A stretch of 64,000 bases of DNA. It comes from Streptomyces sp. SAI-135. Its GTDB lineage: Bacteria > Actinomycetota > Actinomycetes > Streptomycetales > Streptomycetaceae. The stretch spans positions 9,052,001 to 9,116,000 of the forward strand of contig NZ_JARXYP010000002.1 in assembly GCF_029893805.1 (NCBI RefSeq), given 5' to 3'. This document shows, piece after piece, positions 36,509-45,117 of the stretch. How positions within the stretch are numbered: the first letter of the stretch is position 1; each line of letters starts with the position of its first letter. The notes beneath the pieces are model-generated. The model saw only the letters and a program-made list of their open reading frames with translations. It did no database searches and had not been told where the DNA came from. The position numbers were made by a program, and so were the translations under genes.

Positions 36509-36533
36509 CCGGGCCGCCTCTGCGGCGGCCCGG
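36509..36533 (-). promoter_or_regulatory. hairpin in leader of DUF5994 copy A
   Basis: GGGCCGCC (36511-36518) and GGCGGCCC (36524-36531) form a perfect stem around a five-base loop, extended by flanking pairs. It lies 16 bases upstream of the copy A start and downstream of the coiled-coil gene on the same strand. It may terminate that transcript or tune translation of copy A. Confidence 0.5.
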
Positions 36534-36640
36534 GTTTCATCTCTCGCCGAGAACGACCCGGCGTGGAAGCCGGTGTGCGAAATGCCCTCGGTGCTGTCAA
36601 CCGTACTCCGTGCCTGGCCGCGCCGCGGTGTAGTGGCCGC

Positions 36641-36988
36641 TTAGATGTGGAGCAGTCTCTGGGTGACCTCCCGGTACTGCCTCAGTGCGTGCCGAAGTTC
36701 TTCGGACTGTGCGTCGGGGTCCTGGTCCTGCCAGCCAGCGCGCAGGAGACGCCGGCGTTCCGCGAGGGCGTTCACGAGTTGGGCGGTGGCTTCGTCGTAG
36801 GCGCTCTCGGCCTCTTCCAGCGCCTCGAGCGGGGTGTCGGCGAAGGTGTTGAGGGCGTGCCGGAGGCGGTGGGCGATCTTGTGCTGCTCGTCCGACGGGA
36901 GCAGCGGCTCCGGGCTCGGGCTGCGGCGTCCGGCCGGACCCGGAGTCTGGCCGGCGGACTGCTGGGCGCGTGTCTGGTCGTACATCAT
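36641..36988 (-). CDS. small coiled-coil hypothetical protein
   Basis: The 115-residue product has an N-terminal disordered MMYDQTRAQQ segment, a Pro-rich linker and a long amphipathic helix region (ALEEAESAYDEATAQLVNAL and QSEELRHALRQYREVTQRLL). Start ATG 36988 overlaps the CsbD stop in ATGA, so the two are coupled. A truncated paralogue lies at 40217 on the other strand. Function unknown. Confidence 0.7.
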   Translation of the reverse strand: MMYDQTRAQQSAGQTPGPAGRRSPSPEPLLPSDEQHKIAHRLRHALNTFADTPLEALEEAESAYDEATAQLVNALAERRRLLRAGWQDQDPDAQSEELRHALRQYREVTQRLLHI

Positions 36989-37176
36989 CGGGGGCTGCTT
37001 CCGTTCCGCCTGAAGGCGTCCTTGATTTTCTCCGCGGCCTGTTTCAGGCTTCCGGAGACGTGGTCGTTCCTGCCTCGGCGTTGCAGTCGCCTGTTGCGGG
37101 TGACCCGGCCGAGCTCATGCGTGATCCTGCCCTTCATCGTCTGCGCCTGGTTCCCGATGCTCCGTGCAACGGTCAT
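36985..37176 (-). CDS. CsbD-family stress protein
   Basis: The 63-residue product matches CsbD: GNQAQTMKGRITHELGRVT then VSGSLKQAAEKIKDAFRR. The family is a general-stress (sigma-B type) regulon marker of unknown mechanism. ATG 37176 follows GAAGGCCGGAC; an open frame upstream to 37311 is not conserved. Its presence supports a stress-regulon reading of the surrounding DUF5994 genes. Confidence 0.85.
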   Translation of the reverse strand: MTVARSIGNQAQTMKGRITHELGRVTRNRRLQRRGRNDHVSGSLKQAAEKIKDAFRRNGSSPR

Positions 37177-37341
37177 GTCCGGCCTTCGCTGTTGTCCGGT
37201 GGGTGGATTCTCGTGGGGAACCGGGCGAGACGGAATGCTTCGCCGTGTGTTCCGGAGTTGCATGGCCCGGCACCGTGCAGCCTCTCCGCCTCCGGCGACG
37301 GTTCGTGTCAACGCGGTGGCCAGGCGATCCAGTCCGCCTCG

Positions 37342-37893
37342 TCATGGCTGCGGCGGTGGCGCGGATGGCTGCGCCACCGCCGCCGGCCGGTCGGGCCATC
37401 CGGTGCCGGCGTCGGCCGATGTGGAGGGGGCGTCGACCAGTTCCGCCGTCATGAGAGCGGTCGCGGTCGGCTGCGGGGCGGTGCTCGCACTCGCGGCGGC
37501 CATCAGGCGGGCGGCCGACGGGGCGCTGACCTCCGGGGGTATCACCAGGAGATCCCAGCGGCCCGACGTTCCGGACAGCAGCAGGATCTTGTGCGGGTCC
37601 AGCTGTGTGGTGAACCAACCGACCTTGACTACATGGCCGTTGACGAAGATCCGTTGCGGGATGATCGGCCAGTAGCGGGGATTGACGGCGATACGGGTGA
37701 TCCGCCCCCACAGCGGGTCCAGTACGTCGGCCAGCGCAGGGAGTTCGTGGCTCAGGTCACGGGAGTGGGGCCACCAGGCGCCGTCCAGCTCGACCTGTCC
37801 CGGGCAGGGGCTCATGGGTCTGAGGGCGAGGCGTGCGGTCGGGGCCCTGAAGGGCACGGCGCGCGGCGAGGGATGGTCGGTGATCGCGGACAT
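37342..37893 (-). CDS. DUF5994-type protein, copy B
   Basis: The 183-residue product shares with copy A the core ELDGAWWPHSRDLSHELPAL, DPLWGRITRIAVNPRYWPII and GHVVKVGWFTTQLDPHK, and ends in a Pro/Ala-rich tail. The close similarity indicates recent duplication. The leader ends GGAGACGGGTTCGCACG, like copy A. Function unknown. Confidence 0.82.
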   Translation of the reverse strand: MSAITDHPSPRAVPFRAPTARLALRPMSPCPGQVELDGAWWPHSRDLSHELPALADVLDPLWGRITRIAVNPRYWPIIPQRIFVNGHVVKVGWFTTQLDPHKILLLSGTSGRWDLLVIPPEVSAPSAARLMAAASASTAPQPTATALMTAELVDAPSTSADAGTGWPDRPAAVAQPSAPPPQP

Positions 37894-38049
37894 CGTGCGA
37901 ACCCGTCTCCGGGCCCCTGCGCGTGAGCAGTTGCCCGGTGCCGTTGCTCACCAGGAACGACACCGGTATCGGGGCCGGTGCGCGAAGTGCTCCCGATGGG
38001 TTCACGCTACTCCCCGAAGAGGCCGAATGGACCGCTCCCGGAGATCCCC

Positions 38050-38301
38050 TCACTCCCGGCGGCCGTCCTTGCCCGAGGAGCGGCTGGTCTCCAGCCAGGA
38101 CCGCGCCGGTTCTGCCGCGCTGGTGGTGTCTACAGTGAGCTCGAGGCGGGTCCCTCCCTCGGCATCCGCGGGATAGCTGCGCTGTTCCGTGGCGGCGAAG
38201 CAGCGGCGCAGAACCTCCGCGACCCGGCGGGCGATCTCGGGGGAGGCGGCGACGATACGTACGTCGGCGTGTCCGTCGGGGGGAGTTTCCTCGGGCTGCA
38301 T
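38050..38301 (-). CDS. small conserved-type hypothetical protein
   Basis: The 83-residue product contains DVRIVAASPEIARRVAEVLR followed by CFAATEQRSYPA and a strand TRLELTVDT, a compact alpha-beta layout. It is divergent from DUF5994 copy C, with 155 bases between the starts. I recall similar short proteins in other Streptomyces but no function. Confidence 0.65.
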   Translation of the reverse strand: MQPEETPPDGHADVRIVAASPEIARRVAEVLRRCFAATEQRSYPADAEGGTRLELTVDTTSAAEPARSWLETSRSSGKDGRRE

Positions 38302-38456
38302 GACGACCTCGTTGTTCCCGCAGGGGCATGGATCCGTGGACCGGATCTTTCACCTTACTCCGACCCGCGTGACCAGCGAGCTTTCCGATGCTGCGGGCCG
38401 CGGAGTACCGTGGAGGAAGTAAGTCAGGTCGTCTTCCTCGCAGACAGGCGAGTGTC

Positions 38457-38942
38457 ATGTCCGACTCCGGTTCCCCGCGTGTGACCAGGCTCCTGCCGGA
38501 CGCCGTTCACCAGGCGGTGAAGCCGGGGACGGCTGTCGTACGGCTACAGACCACGCATGACCGGCGGGGCGTTCTCGACGGGGCGTGGTGGCCGTGCTCC
38601 CGTGACATCGCAGCCGAACTTCCTGCCCTGATCTCCGCACTGACCGAGTACCTCGGGCCCCTCACGCGCGTCGGCCTGGACGCCGGAGCCTGGGACGCGC
38701 TGCCGACGCGACTGCTAGTCGACGACCGCATCATCCACATCGACTCCTTCCCGGTCGGCGACGACACCGTCCTCGTCACCAGGGGCGAACAGGACTACTT
38801 CTCGCTCCTCGTCATCCCGCCGCACGCGACGCCCGAAGCGGCACGCACCGCGATGGCTGATGCCGTCCGCGCCGACAACATCACGCGAGCCGAACAGATC
38901 CTCATCGACACCGGTACCGACCGGCTGGCGCCGAAGACTTGA
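38457..38942 (+). CDS. DUF5994-type protein, copy C
   Basis: The 161-residue product has TRLLPDAVHQAVKPGTAVV then GVLDGAWWPCSRDIAAELPA, GPLTRVGLDAGAWDALP and FSLLVIPPHATPEAA. It is a diverged member and the only rightward copy. ATG 38457 follows AGGCGAGTGTC. It is monocistronic. Confidence 0.8.
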   Translation: MSDSGSPRVTRLLPDAVHQAVKPGTAVVRLQTTHDRRGVLDGAWWPCSRDIAAELPALISALTEYLGPLTRVGLDAGAWDALPTRLLVDDRIIHIDSFPVGDDTVLVTRGEQDYFSLLVIPPHATPEAARTAMADAVRADNITRAEQILIDTGTDRLAPKT

Positions 38943-39137
38943 GGCCGGTCAGCCAAAGGCGGCCGCCGTGCCAGTCCCCGGCGCTGAGCCCGGGACGAAC
39001 GTGTTCTTGAAGGCGCCGGAGATGACCTGTGCCGCGAACGGGGCCGTACAGCATCGGCCTGTCTGTCCGCGCTGGGCAGCGCGGTCCGCACCGGATCGCC
39101 CGCCCTACGCGCTTGACCCCCGGCCGCACCCACAAGA

Positions 39138-39563
39138 TCAACATCGGGGTTTCTTCACAGGTTCTCGCGCCGGACCGTCCGCCCCGGCCGCCATGAGCGG
39201 TTCCGCGGCCTCCTCGGTCGTATTCGGTGGCACGACCGTCAGGTCCCAGCGGCCCTGGCCGGGCGCGAGAAGGACGATGGTGTGCGCGGCGGAGACGGTG
39301 AGGGTCCTGTGCAGCCTTATGACCTGGTTGGAGACGAGCATCCGGCCGGGCACCGCGGACCAGGTCGCCCCGTTGACCGTGACGCTGGTGATATGGCCCC
39401 ACGCGGGCGGCAACCCGGCGAGCAGTCGGGGTAGTTCGGCGAGCAGGTCGTACGAACGGGGCCACCACGCTCCATCGATGGCGCGGGGCATGCCGCCCTG
39501 AGGTGCCAGGCGCAGGCGCAGGAGGGGATGGGAGGGAAGCGGGGGTTGTAGCGCGGTGGTCAT
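39138..39563 (-). CDS. DUF5994-type protein, copy D
   Basis: The 141-residue product has LRLAPQGGMPRAIDGAWWPR, SYDLLAELPRLLAGL, GHITSVTVNGATWSAVPGRM and RWDLTVVPPNTTEEAAE. It is the shortest copy. ATG 39563 is chosen over one five codons upstream because AGGAACTCTC precedes it. Together with A-C it makes four paralogues in 3.7 kb. Confidence 0.8.
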   Translation of the reverse strand: MTTALQPPLPSHPLLRLRLAPQGGMPRAIDGAWWPRSYDLLAELPRLLAGLPPAWGHITSVTVNGATWSAVPGRMLVSNQVIRLHRTLTVSAAHTIVLLAPGQGRWDLTVVPPNTTEEAAEPLMAAGADGPAREPVKKPRC

Positions 39564-39605
39564 GAGAGTTCCTGCCAACTGCCGTACATGGACGAATGGT
39601 TGATG

Positions 39606-39863
39606 TCAGGCGCGGAGGGCGGGGACGCGGGCCGCACTCGGCCGATGGACGTTGTGCACCCAGCCGGGGCGTTCGAGGAGGCGGACGACGGCGGCCGATG
39701 GGTCGAGCCCACCGCGGTCGAGCCCCCGGTGAACGCTGGTGGGGTCGGCGTGGTGGCGGTTGTGCCCGCTCTCGCCGAACCAGAGCAGGGCGGGGGCGAG
39801 GAGGCACAGCACCGGGAAAGGGGACGTCCCTTTCGTAGCCCTGGGGCGGCGGGATGGTTCCAC
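39606..39863 (-). pseudogene. fatty acid desaturase, C-terminal remnant
   Basis: The frame encodes LAPALLWFGESGHNRHHADP, then GLDRGGLDPSAAVVRLLERP and GWVHNVHRPSA. This is the last histidine box (HxxHH) and C-terminus of acyl-CoA/membrane desaturases, usually FGESWHNNHHA. The three upstream helices and two other His boxes are missing, so it is inactive. A GGAGTATGG motif sits upstream near 40080. Confidence 0.7.
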
Positions 39864-40216
39864 GACGGTGTGACCGTCGTGGACGTGATCGGACTGAGCG
39901 GCATACGTGACTCCTCGGCCTGGATGCGGATGGCGCGGCCGGGCTCACGGGCTGCCCTGTGAGGACGGGGGGCGTGGTGCGGAAGGAGGTGGGCCGGTAG
40001 ACCCGAACACGAGGCGGCGGCCCGGGGTGAGTCAGTCCCGACCCCGGCATACGGAAAGTCCTCGTCTTTTCCACCATACTCCCGCCCGTGTCACACCCGC
40101 GTGTGTTCGCAAGCGGCATCGCGTTGACGCGGGCCGACGCCGGGCGTTGACCGGATGCACGGCAGAGGACCATGCCGCTCCGCGCATTCGGCACGACGCG
40201 CAGGAAAGCGCATTTG

Positions 40217-40335
40217 ATGATGTACGAGCAGACGCGCGCCTACAGTCAGCGGACCAGCCCTGCGGCCTCACAGGATGCCGCCCCGGATCTGGGACCGCCG
40301 TTCCCGTCGGACGAGCGGGACAAGATCACCGATTC
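40217..40335 (+). pseudogene. truncated paralogue of the coiled-coil protein
   Basis: ATG 40217 opens MMYEQTRAYSQRTSP and then FPSDERDKITD, matching the first 40 residues of the protein at 36641 (MMYDQTRAQQ..., LPSDEQHKIAH). After about 40335 the similarity stops and the coiled-coil helix is absent. AGGAA lies upstream. It is a partial duplicate, inverted relative to the full copy. Confidence 0.55.
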
Positions 40336-40441
40336 TCGGAGCTCTACGGACGAGCCGGATTCGCACTTTCCCGCGAGGCGCCCGCCACGCGGCGGCTCGG
40401 GACAGCGGTCGGAAGCCGGCTGCGCACCGGACGCCCTGCCG

Positions 40442-41626
40442 CTAGGGCCGCGACGCCGCCCGGGTCTGGGTCTCCTCGTGGGCGTGCGGGTACTTCGCGG
40501 TGCGGTGCTGGAAAGCGAGCACCTTGGGGTTCTGGACGACGCCACGGCGGATCTCGATGGCGTGCCGGATCGTGTCGTCGGTGTCCCAGCCGTCGGGGCC
40601 CTGGAGCACGACGTCCAGATAGGGCAGAAGGGCCTCGCTGTTCTCCCAGGTCGCGGAGTTCCACAGGTAGGAGGGGCTGTGGTCCACCGCGTAGTGATTG
40701 ATGTGGTCGCCGACGGTGAACATCGGGTCGTTGAAGGTGGTGGGCCGGGCCCAGTCGAAGCCCATGCCCTCGTCGCAGGAGACGTCGATGATCAGGGTGC
40801 CCGGGGCCAGCTTGGTCAGGTCCTCGTCTATCAGGAACATCAGCGGCGCGGTGGGGTCCTGCAGCACGCAGTTGACGATGATGTCGTGCCCGGCCAGGAA
40901 CTCGGCCAGCGGCAGCGGGCCGTCCTCGGTGAGGGCGATGCTGCGTCGCGGGTCGAGGGTGTCGTCGGCCTTGTCGTGGTCGAAGTGGACGATCCGCGCG
41001 GAGTGGATGGGGGAGCTGACGGCGGTGACGCCACGCGCGGTGAGCACGTCGACGTCGTGCACGCCCAGGGCGCTGAGCGCGGTCACCGCGCCGCGGGCGG
41101 TCGCGCCGAAGCCGATGACTACGGCACGCTGCCGCCTCCCGTAGTCGCCTGTCACGCCCATCAGCTGCATGGCGTGCAGGACCGAGGAGTACCCGGCCAG
41201 CTCGTTGTTCTTGTGGAAGACGTGCAAGTTGAAGGCACCGTTGCGACTCCAGTGGTTCATCGCTTCGAAGGCGATCAGAGTCAGCCGCCGGTCGATGGCG
41301 GTCTGGGTGAGCCTTACGTCCTGGACACAGTGCGGCCAGCCCCACAGGACCTGACCCTCGCGTAGCTCCGCCAGGTCCTCGTGGAGCGGTTTGGCCAGCA
41401 GGATGACATCGCAGTCGGCGATGAGTTCCTCGCGCGTGCGGAAGCCCGCGATGAGCGGGGCGAGTCGGCTGTCCGGGACGCCGAAATGCTCTCCGTAGTT
41501 TTCCTGGAGGTAGATGCGCTTGCGGAGACCGGCGTCGATGCGGTCGAAATGAGCGGGGTGAACGGGCAGACGATGCTCGTTTTCCTTGCGGGTCTGCGAC
41601 ATGATTCCGAGCGTGAGCTGCTGCAA
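40442..41626 (-). CDS. N5-(carboxyethyl)ornithine synthase-like dehydrogenase
   Basis: The 394-residue product is of the alanine dehydrogenase/transhydrogenase superfamily: RKENEHRLPVHPAHF at the start, LWGWPHCVQD, IAFEAMNHWSRNG, the NAD site AVVIGFGATARGAV and SPSYLWNSATWENSEALLP. These recall Streptomyces proteins annotated N5-(carboxyethyl)ornithine synthase, which reductively condense ornithine or lysine with pyruvate. The best start is TTG 41626, behind AAAGGGGAATT, because it supplies the conserved LGI strand before RKENE; ATG 41602 would remove it. It is monocistronic. Confidence 0.82.
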   Translation of the reverse strand: MQQLTLGIMSQTRKENEHRLPVHPAHFDRIDAGLRKRIYLQENYGEHFGVPDSRLAPLIAGFRTREELIADCDVILLAKPLHEDLAELREGQVLWGWPHCVQDVRLTQTAIDRRLTLIAFEAMNHWSRNGAFNLHVFHKNNELAGYSSVLHAMQLMGVTGDYGRRQRAVVIGFGATARGAVTALSALGVHDVDVLTARGVTAVSSPIHSARIVHFDHDKADDTLDPRRSIALTEDGPLPLAEFLAGHDIIVNCVLQDPTAPLMFLIDEDLTKLAPGTLIIDVSCDEGMGFDWARPTTFNDPMFTVGDHINHYAVDHSPSYLWNSATWENSEALLPYLDVVLQGPDGWDTDDTIRHAIEIRRGVVQNPKVLAFQHRTAKYPHAHEETQTRAASRP

Positions 41627-41729
41627 AATTCCCCTTTTGTTTGCTCTCTGTCTAGCACACCGGGGCAAGCCGGCAGCCGTTCGCGACGGGCGGGGCCAGG
41701 GGGGAAGCCCGGTCCGGGCGACATACGCT

Positions 41730-42095
41730 TGGCCCCGTGCGCTTCCGGGTGGCGGCATGCAGCTCAACTCCAAGAAGCGGCCCCATGTCCGGCACGGACT
41801 CGATGATTGCCGCTCGCTCATCGGTGCGGAACAAGGCGGAGATCTCGCGATCGTTTCCCTTGATCCGCTCGTCCAACTCCGTGATGCGGCAAGCCAGTTC
41901 CCGGACCAGTCGGGCCGCGAGCACCTCACCTGGCAGCACGGTGTGCTGGGCGTCGGCGGCCTCCACGACGCGTCCGGCGAAGCTGGCCGCCTCGCGGATG
42001 GACCGGCGGGCGAGCCAGTCCGTCAGCCGTTTCACGCCGATGCGACGGATGGCGGCCGGCGTCTCCTCACCTCGGTGCTGGCGTCCGCCCTTCAC
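41730..42095 (-). pseudogene. IS110-family transposase fragment
   Basis: The frame encodes RRIGVKRLTDWLARRSIREA, then LVRELACRITELDERIKGND and IIESVPDMGPLLGVELHAAT. This is the middle of IS110-type transposases (normally IxSxPGxGPxLAA-L). Both the N-terminal RuvC-like Asp region and the C-terminal Ser region are missing. Confidence 0.7.
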
Positions 42096-42134
42096 AGGGC
42101 CTCCGAGACCTGCCTCGTGAGTCCTTGATCGATC

Positions 42135-42640
42135 TCATGCGCGGCCACGACGCGGGCGGTCAGATGCGCGCGCTGGTGTGCCGCACGCCCGGTCCCCACT
42201 TCTCCTGTACGGGTGCCATGCACCGCTGGCAGAGCGGGCTGCCGCCGCTGCGGTAGTTGTGGATCTTGCGCTGGCGGCGGCGCACGGGCCGACCTTGTCG
42301 CCGGGGCAGATCAGCGCTGACGGGTCCGGTTCGGTGATCGGCGGTGGCATGGTCATGGTGGTTCCTGTTCCAGACGGCGCGTACGAGCCGCCCAGGTCTC
42401 AGAGTAACGAGGCTCTTGGTGCGAATGTTCGAACCATGCCTGGCTAACTCGGTGATGTGGAGCTGGGTGTCGGGCTGGCAGTGGGTGCAGGCGCGCAGTC
42501 CGTCGGTAAGGAGGTGGCGGGCTTCGTCGCGGCTGACGGGGCGGTGGCGTGAGCCGATCATGTGGCAGGGGCTGGCTTGGGCCCAGGGCGTTTCGTGTCG
42601 GCCCCGCGCAGCTGAGGCGGGGGATGCATGCGTGCCATGA
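42135..42640 (-). pseudogene. remnants of small accessory proteins (DUF6233-like C-terminus)
   Basis: From about 42600 to 42440 the minus strand encodes SRHRPVSRDEARHLLTDGLR then ACTHCQPDTQLHI, recalling the C-terminus of DUF6233-type Streptomyces proteins. Further left, two frames together give a cysteine-pair protein fragment (ICPGDKVGPC then HNYRSGGSPLCQRC). Starts and full domains are missing. The assignment is tentative. Confidence 0.4.
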
Positions 42641-42789
42641 GCGATCAGTAGCCGGTCACCGCGCTGCCGCAGTCGTTCCCGGCAGCATCTCCGGCGTCAG
42701 GCATGTGCACCGGGCGCACACTCTAAACTTTCCAGCATGGTTGAGACTTCAGAGTGTCTGTCGGCTGTTCGCGGTGGGGAGGTGCCCGG

Positions 42790-43203
42790 GTGAAGATCGG
42801 CGAGTTGGCGGCTGCCGCGGACGTGTCGCCGTCGCGGATCCGGTTCTATGAGACGGCTGGTTTGCTGGCCCCGGATGAGCGCACCGGTGCGGGTTACCGG
42901 ATGTACGGCGAGGCGGCTGTGAAAGCGCTGCAGATCATCAAGCAGGCCCAGCTGGCGGGTTTCACGCTCGCTGAGATCAAGGCCTTGCTGCCGGCTGAGG
43001 GGCTCGGCGGGTGGAATCGGGATGCCGTGCTTCCGGCGCTGCGGCGCAAGCTTGTGGCGATAGAGGAAATGCAGAGGCAGTTGTCGCAGTCCGAACGCAA
43101 GGTGCGGGCGGTGATCGACGACATCGAGGCGAAGCCTGCCGATGTCACCTGTGAGGAGAATGCCGACCTGATCATGGCCCACCTGAACTCGCTCCTGGCC
43201 TGA
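42790..43203 (+). CDS. MerR-family transcriptional regulator
   Basis: The 137-residue product has the MerR helix-turn-helix and wing: IGELAAAADVSPSRIRFYET then AGLLAPDERTGAGYRMY, and a dimerisation helix around EEMQRQLSQSERKVRAVIDD. It has two Cys or fewer and no clear metal loop, so an organic or redox signal is more likely than a metal. GTG 42790 follows GGGGAGGTGCCCGG. A MerR-type operator 130 bases downstream suggests it controls the hydrolase-SDR pair. Confidence 0.9.
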   Translation: MKIGELAAAADVSPSRIRFYETAGLLAPDERTGAGYRMYGEAAVKALQIIKQAQLAGFTLAEIKALLPAEGLGGWNRDAVLPALRRKLVAIEEMQRQLSQSERKVRAVIDDIEAKPADVTCEENADLIMAHLNSLLA

Positions 43204-43330
43204 ACGGGATTCAGGCCGGTTTCCCGACCGAAGGGGCGCCTCGCCCGCGCGGCCTGCGTGGCGCCTTGAGCAGGTCCGGGACCACTCACAGGTGGTGTGT
43301 GACGTTCCTCCACTCCGTGGTCCAGAACGC

Positions 43331-43362
43331 TTGACCTTCAACCAAGGTTGAAAGTCTAGGCT
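43331..43362 (+). promoter_or_regulatory. MerR-type promoter/operator of the hydrolase gene
   Basis: TTGACC (43331-43336) and TAGGCT (43357-43362) are separated by 20 bases, longer than the usual 17 and typical of MerR-activated promoters. The spacer holds the perfect palindrome TTCAACCAAGGTTGAA (43337-43352). It lies 53 bases before the hydrolase ATG and downstream of the MerR gene. Confidence 0.75.
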
Positions 43363-43414
43363 CGCTGGCACAAGGGCACCTGCCAGCTCGGTGTCTTTCT
43401 GCAAAGGACCCCGT

Positions 43415-44290
43415 ATGAGCGTGTTACTCGATGTCACTCACCACACTGCGGCGCTGAACGGCATCACCCAGCACTGGGTCAGTGCGGGCGACGGGCCGCC
43501 GGTGTACCTGCTGCACGGCTTCCCGGAGACCTGGTACGCCTGGCGCAAACAGATTCCGGTCCTGGCCGAGCAGTTCACAGTCATCGCACCCGACCTGCGC
43601 GGCTATGGCGCGACCGAAAAGCCGGCGAGCGGCTACGACAAGCGGACGATGGCCAACGATTTGGCTGCGCTCATGGACCACCACGGCCATGCGCGTGCCA
43701 CCGTCGTCGGGCATGACCGGGGCGCGCGGGTCGGCACCCGGTTCGCCAAGGACTACCCCGCCCGCATCGACCGTTTCGTCACGATCGACAACGTCCCGAC
43801 CCGAGTGCTGATGGAGAAGGTCAGCCCTCCGTTGGCTCAGCTGGGCTGGTTCTTGACCTTCTTGAACGTACCGGACCTCCCGGAGGCCCTGATCGCCGGC
43901 CGTGAGGAGGAGTGGCTCACCCACTTTTACCGTTCGTGGTCGTACGACCCTGAAATGCTCACCCATGAAGAGATCGACGTCTACGTCCGGGCCTACAAGC
44001 AACCTGGAGCCGTTCGGGGAGCTGCCATGGACTACCGAGCCTCGGGTGAGGATGTGGCTCAGGACCTCGTCGATGCCGACCAGCTGATCACCTGCCCGGT
44101 CCTCGCTCTTTGGGGTCAGGACTTCGAGCAGAACGGCCGGTTCTTCGACGTTCTGGAGGTCTGGAAGGGCATGGCGCACGACGTGCGCGGCTTCGGTATT
44201 CCGCAGTGCGGCCACCTCTGCATGGAGGAACAGCCCGACATCGTCAACAACGCGTTGCTGGCCTTCCTCGCCGGCGGCTCGGAATCGTGA
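43415..44290 (+). CDS. alpha/beta hydrolase (epoxide hydrolase/haloacid dehalogenase-like)
   Basis: The 291-residue product has the oxyanion motif LLHGFPETWYAW and the nucleophile elbow VVGHDRGARVG with Asp101, so it belongs to the Asp-nucleophile branch (epoxide hydrolases, fluoroacetate-dehalogenase-like) rather than the Ser esterases. The catalytic His is in QCGHLCMEEQP. ATG 43415 follows CAAAGGACCCCGT. It is the first gene after the MerR-type promoter and is followed 74 bases later by an SDR gene. Confidence 0.9.
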   Translation: MSVLLDVTHHTAALNGITQHWVSAGDGPPVYLLHGFPETWYAWRKQIPVLAEQFTVIAPDLRGYGATEKPASGYDKRTMANDLAALMDHHGHARATVVGHDRGARVGTRFAKDYPARIDRFVTIDNVPTRVLMEKVSPPLAQLGWFLTFLNVPDLPEALIAGREEEWLTHFYRSWSYDPEMLTHEEIDVYVRAYKQPGAVRGAAMDYRASGEDVAQDLVDADQLITCPVLALWGQDFEQNGRFFDVLEVWKGMAHDVRGFGIPQCGHLCMEEQPDIVNNALLAFLAGGSES

Positions 44291-44364
44291 GATACGGGCG
44301 CGAGGCCGTCCATGAGGAAGCCAGTGGCTTCCTCCGGTCCCTCGGGCCTGGGAACAGGGATGCA

Positions 44365-45117
44365 GTGTTGAAGCGTTCGAGAATCTTGATCACCGGGGCA
44401 AGTGCCGGGCTGGGCAAAGGCCTGGCCCGGGAGTTCGCCGCTCGCGGTGCAACGTTGGCGCTGTGTGCACGCAGGTTGGACCGGCTTGAGGAGGTGCGGT
44501 CGGAGCTGCTGGCCGAGCATCCTGGTCTCCGGGTGCATCTGAGGGCGCTGGACGTTACCGACCACGAGCGTGTGTTCGATGTCTTCGAAGAGTTCGCCGC
44601 TGAGCTCGGCGGCTTGGACCGGGTGGTGGTCAACGCCGGTATTGGCAACGGTCGCCCCCTCGGTACTGGTGAGTTCGCCACCAACCGCACGATCGTGGAG
44701 ACGAACCTGGTCGCCGGACTGGCCCAGATCGAGGCGGCGATGACCATCTTCCGGCGCCAGAGGGCCGGCCACCTGGTGGTGATGTCGTCGGTGAGCGCAT
44801 TCAGGGCCGTTAGTGCCTCGATGACGGCCTATGCCGCCAGTAAGGCAGGAGTAGCGACGCTGGCCGAAGGCCTGCGTGCCGAGCTGCACGGCTCCGACAT
44901 CGCTGTGAGCACCATATTTCCCGGCTACATCCGCACCGAACTGAACGAGCACAACACGAGTGCTCCGTTCATGGTCGACGCCGCTTCCGGATGCCGGGCA
45001 CTTGCCCACGCCATCGAGAAGGAGCCCGACAAAGCTGTCGTGCCGGCATGGCCATGGACCCCGATTGGCGCTGCCATGCGAAACCTGCCGCTGAGCTGGG
45101 TCCGCCGACTCGGTTGA
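44365..45117 (+). CDS. short-chain dehydrogenase/reductase
   Basis: The 250-residue product has the cofactor motif ITGASAGLGKGL, the NAG-type VVNAGIGNG and active-site YAASK after SSVSAF. Arg residues after the second strand (CARRLDRL) suggest NADP. GTG 44365 (or TTG 44368) follows AGGGATGCA; the frame is open well upstream through the hydrolase gene. It is likely co-transcribed with the hydrolase under MerR control. The substrate is unknown. Confidence 0.87.
   Translation: MLKRSRILITGASAGLGKGLAREFAARGATLALCARRLDRLEEVRSELLAEHPGLRVHLRALDVTDHERVFDVFEEFAAELGGLDRVVVNAGIGNGRPLGTGEFATNRTIVETNLVAGLAQIEAAMTIFRRQRAGHLVVMSSVSAFRAVSASMTAYAASKAGVATLAEGLRAELHGSDIAVSTIFPGYIRTELNEHNTSAPFMVDAASGCRALAHAIEKEPDKAVVPAWPWTPIGAAMRNLPLSWVRRLG

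Noticed and set aside
42754..42789. Upstream ATG start for the MerR gene
   Set aside because: It would add 12 non-conserved residues; GTG 42790 has the ribosome site and begins exactly at the conserved IGELA segment.
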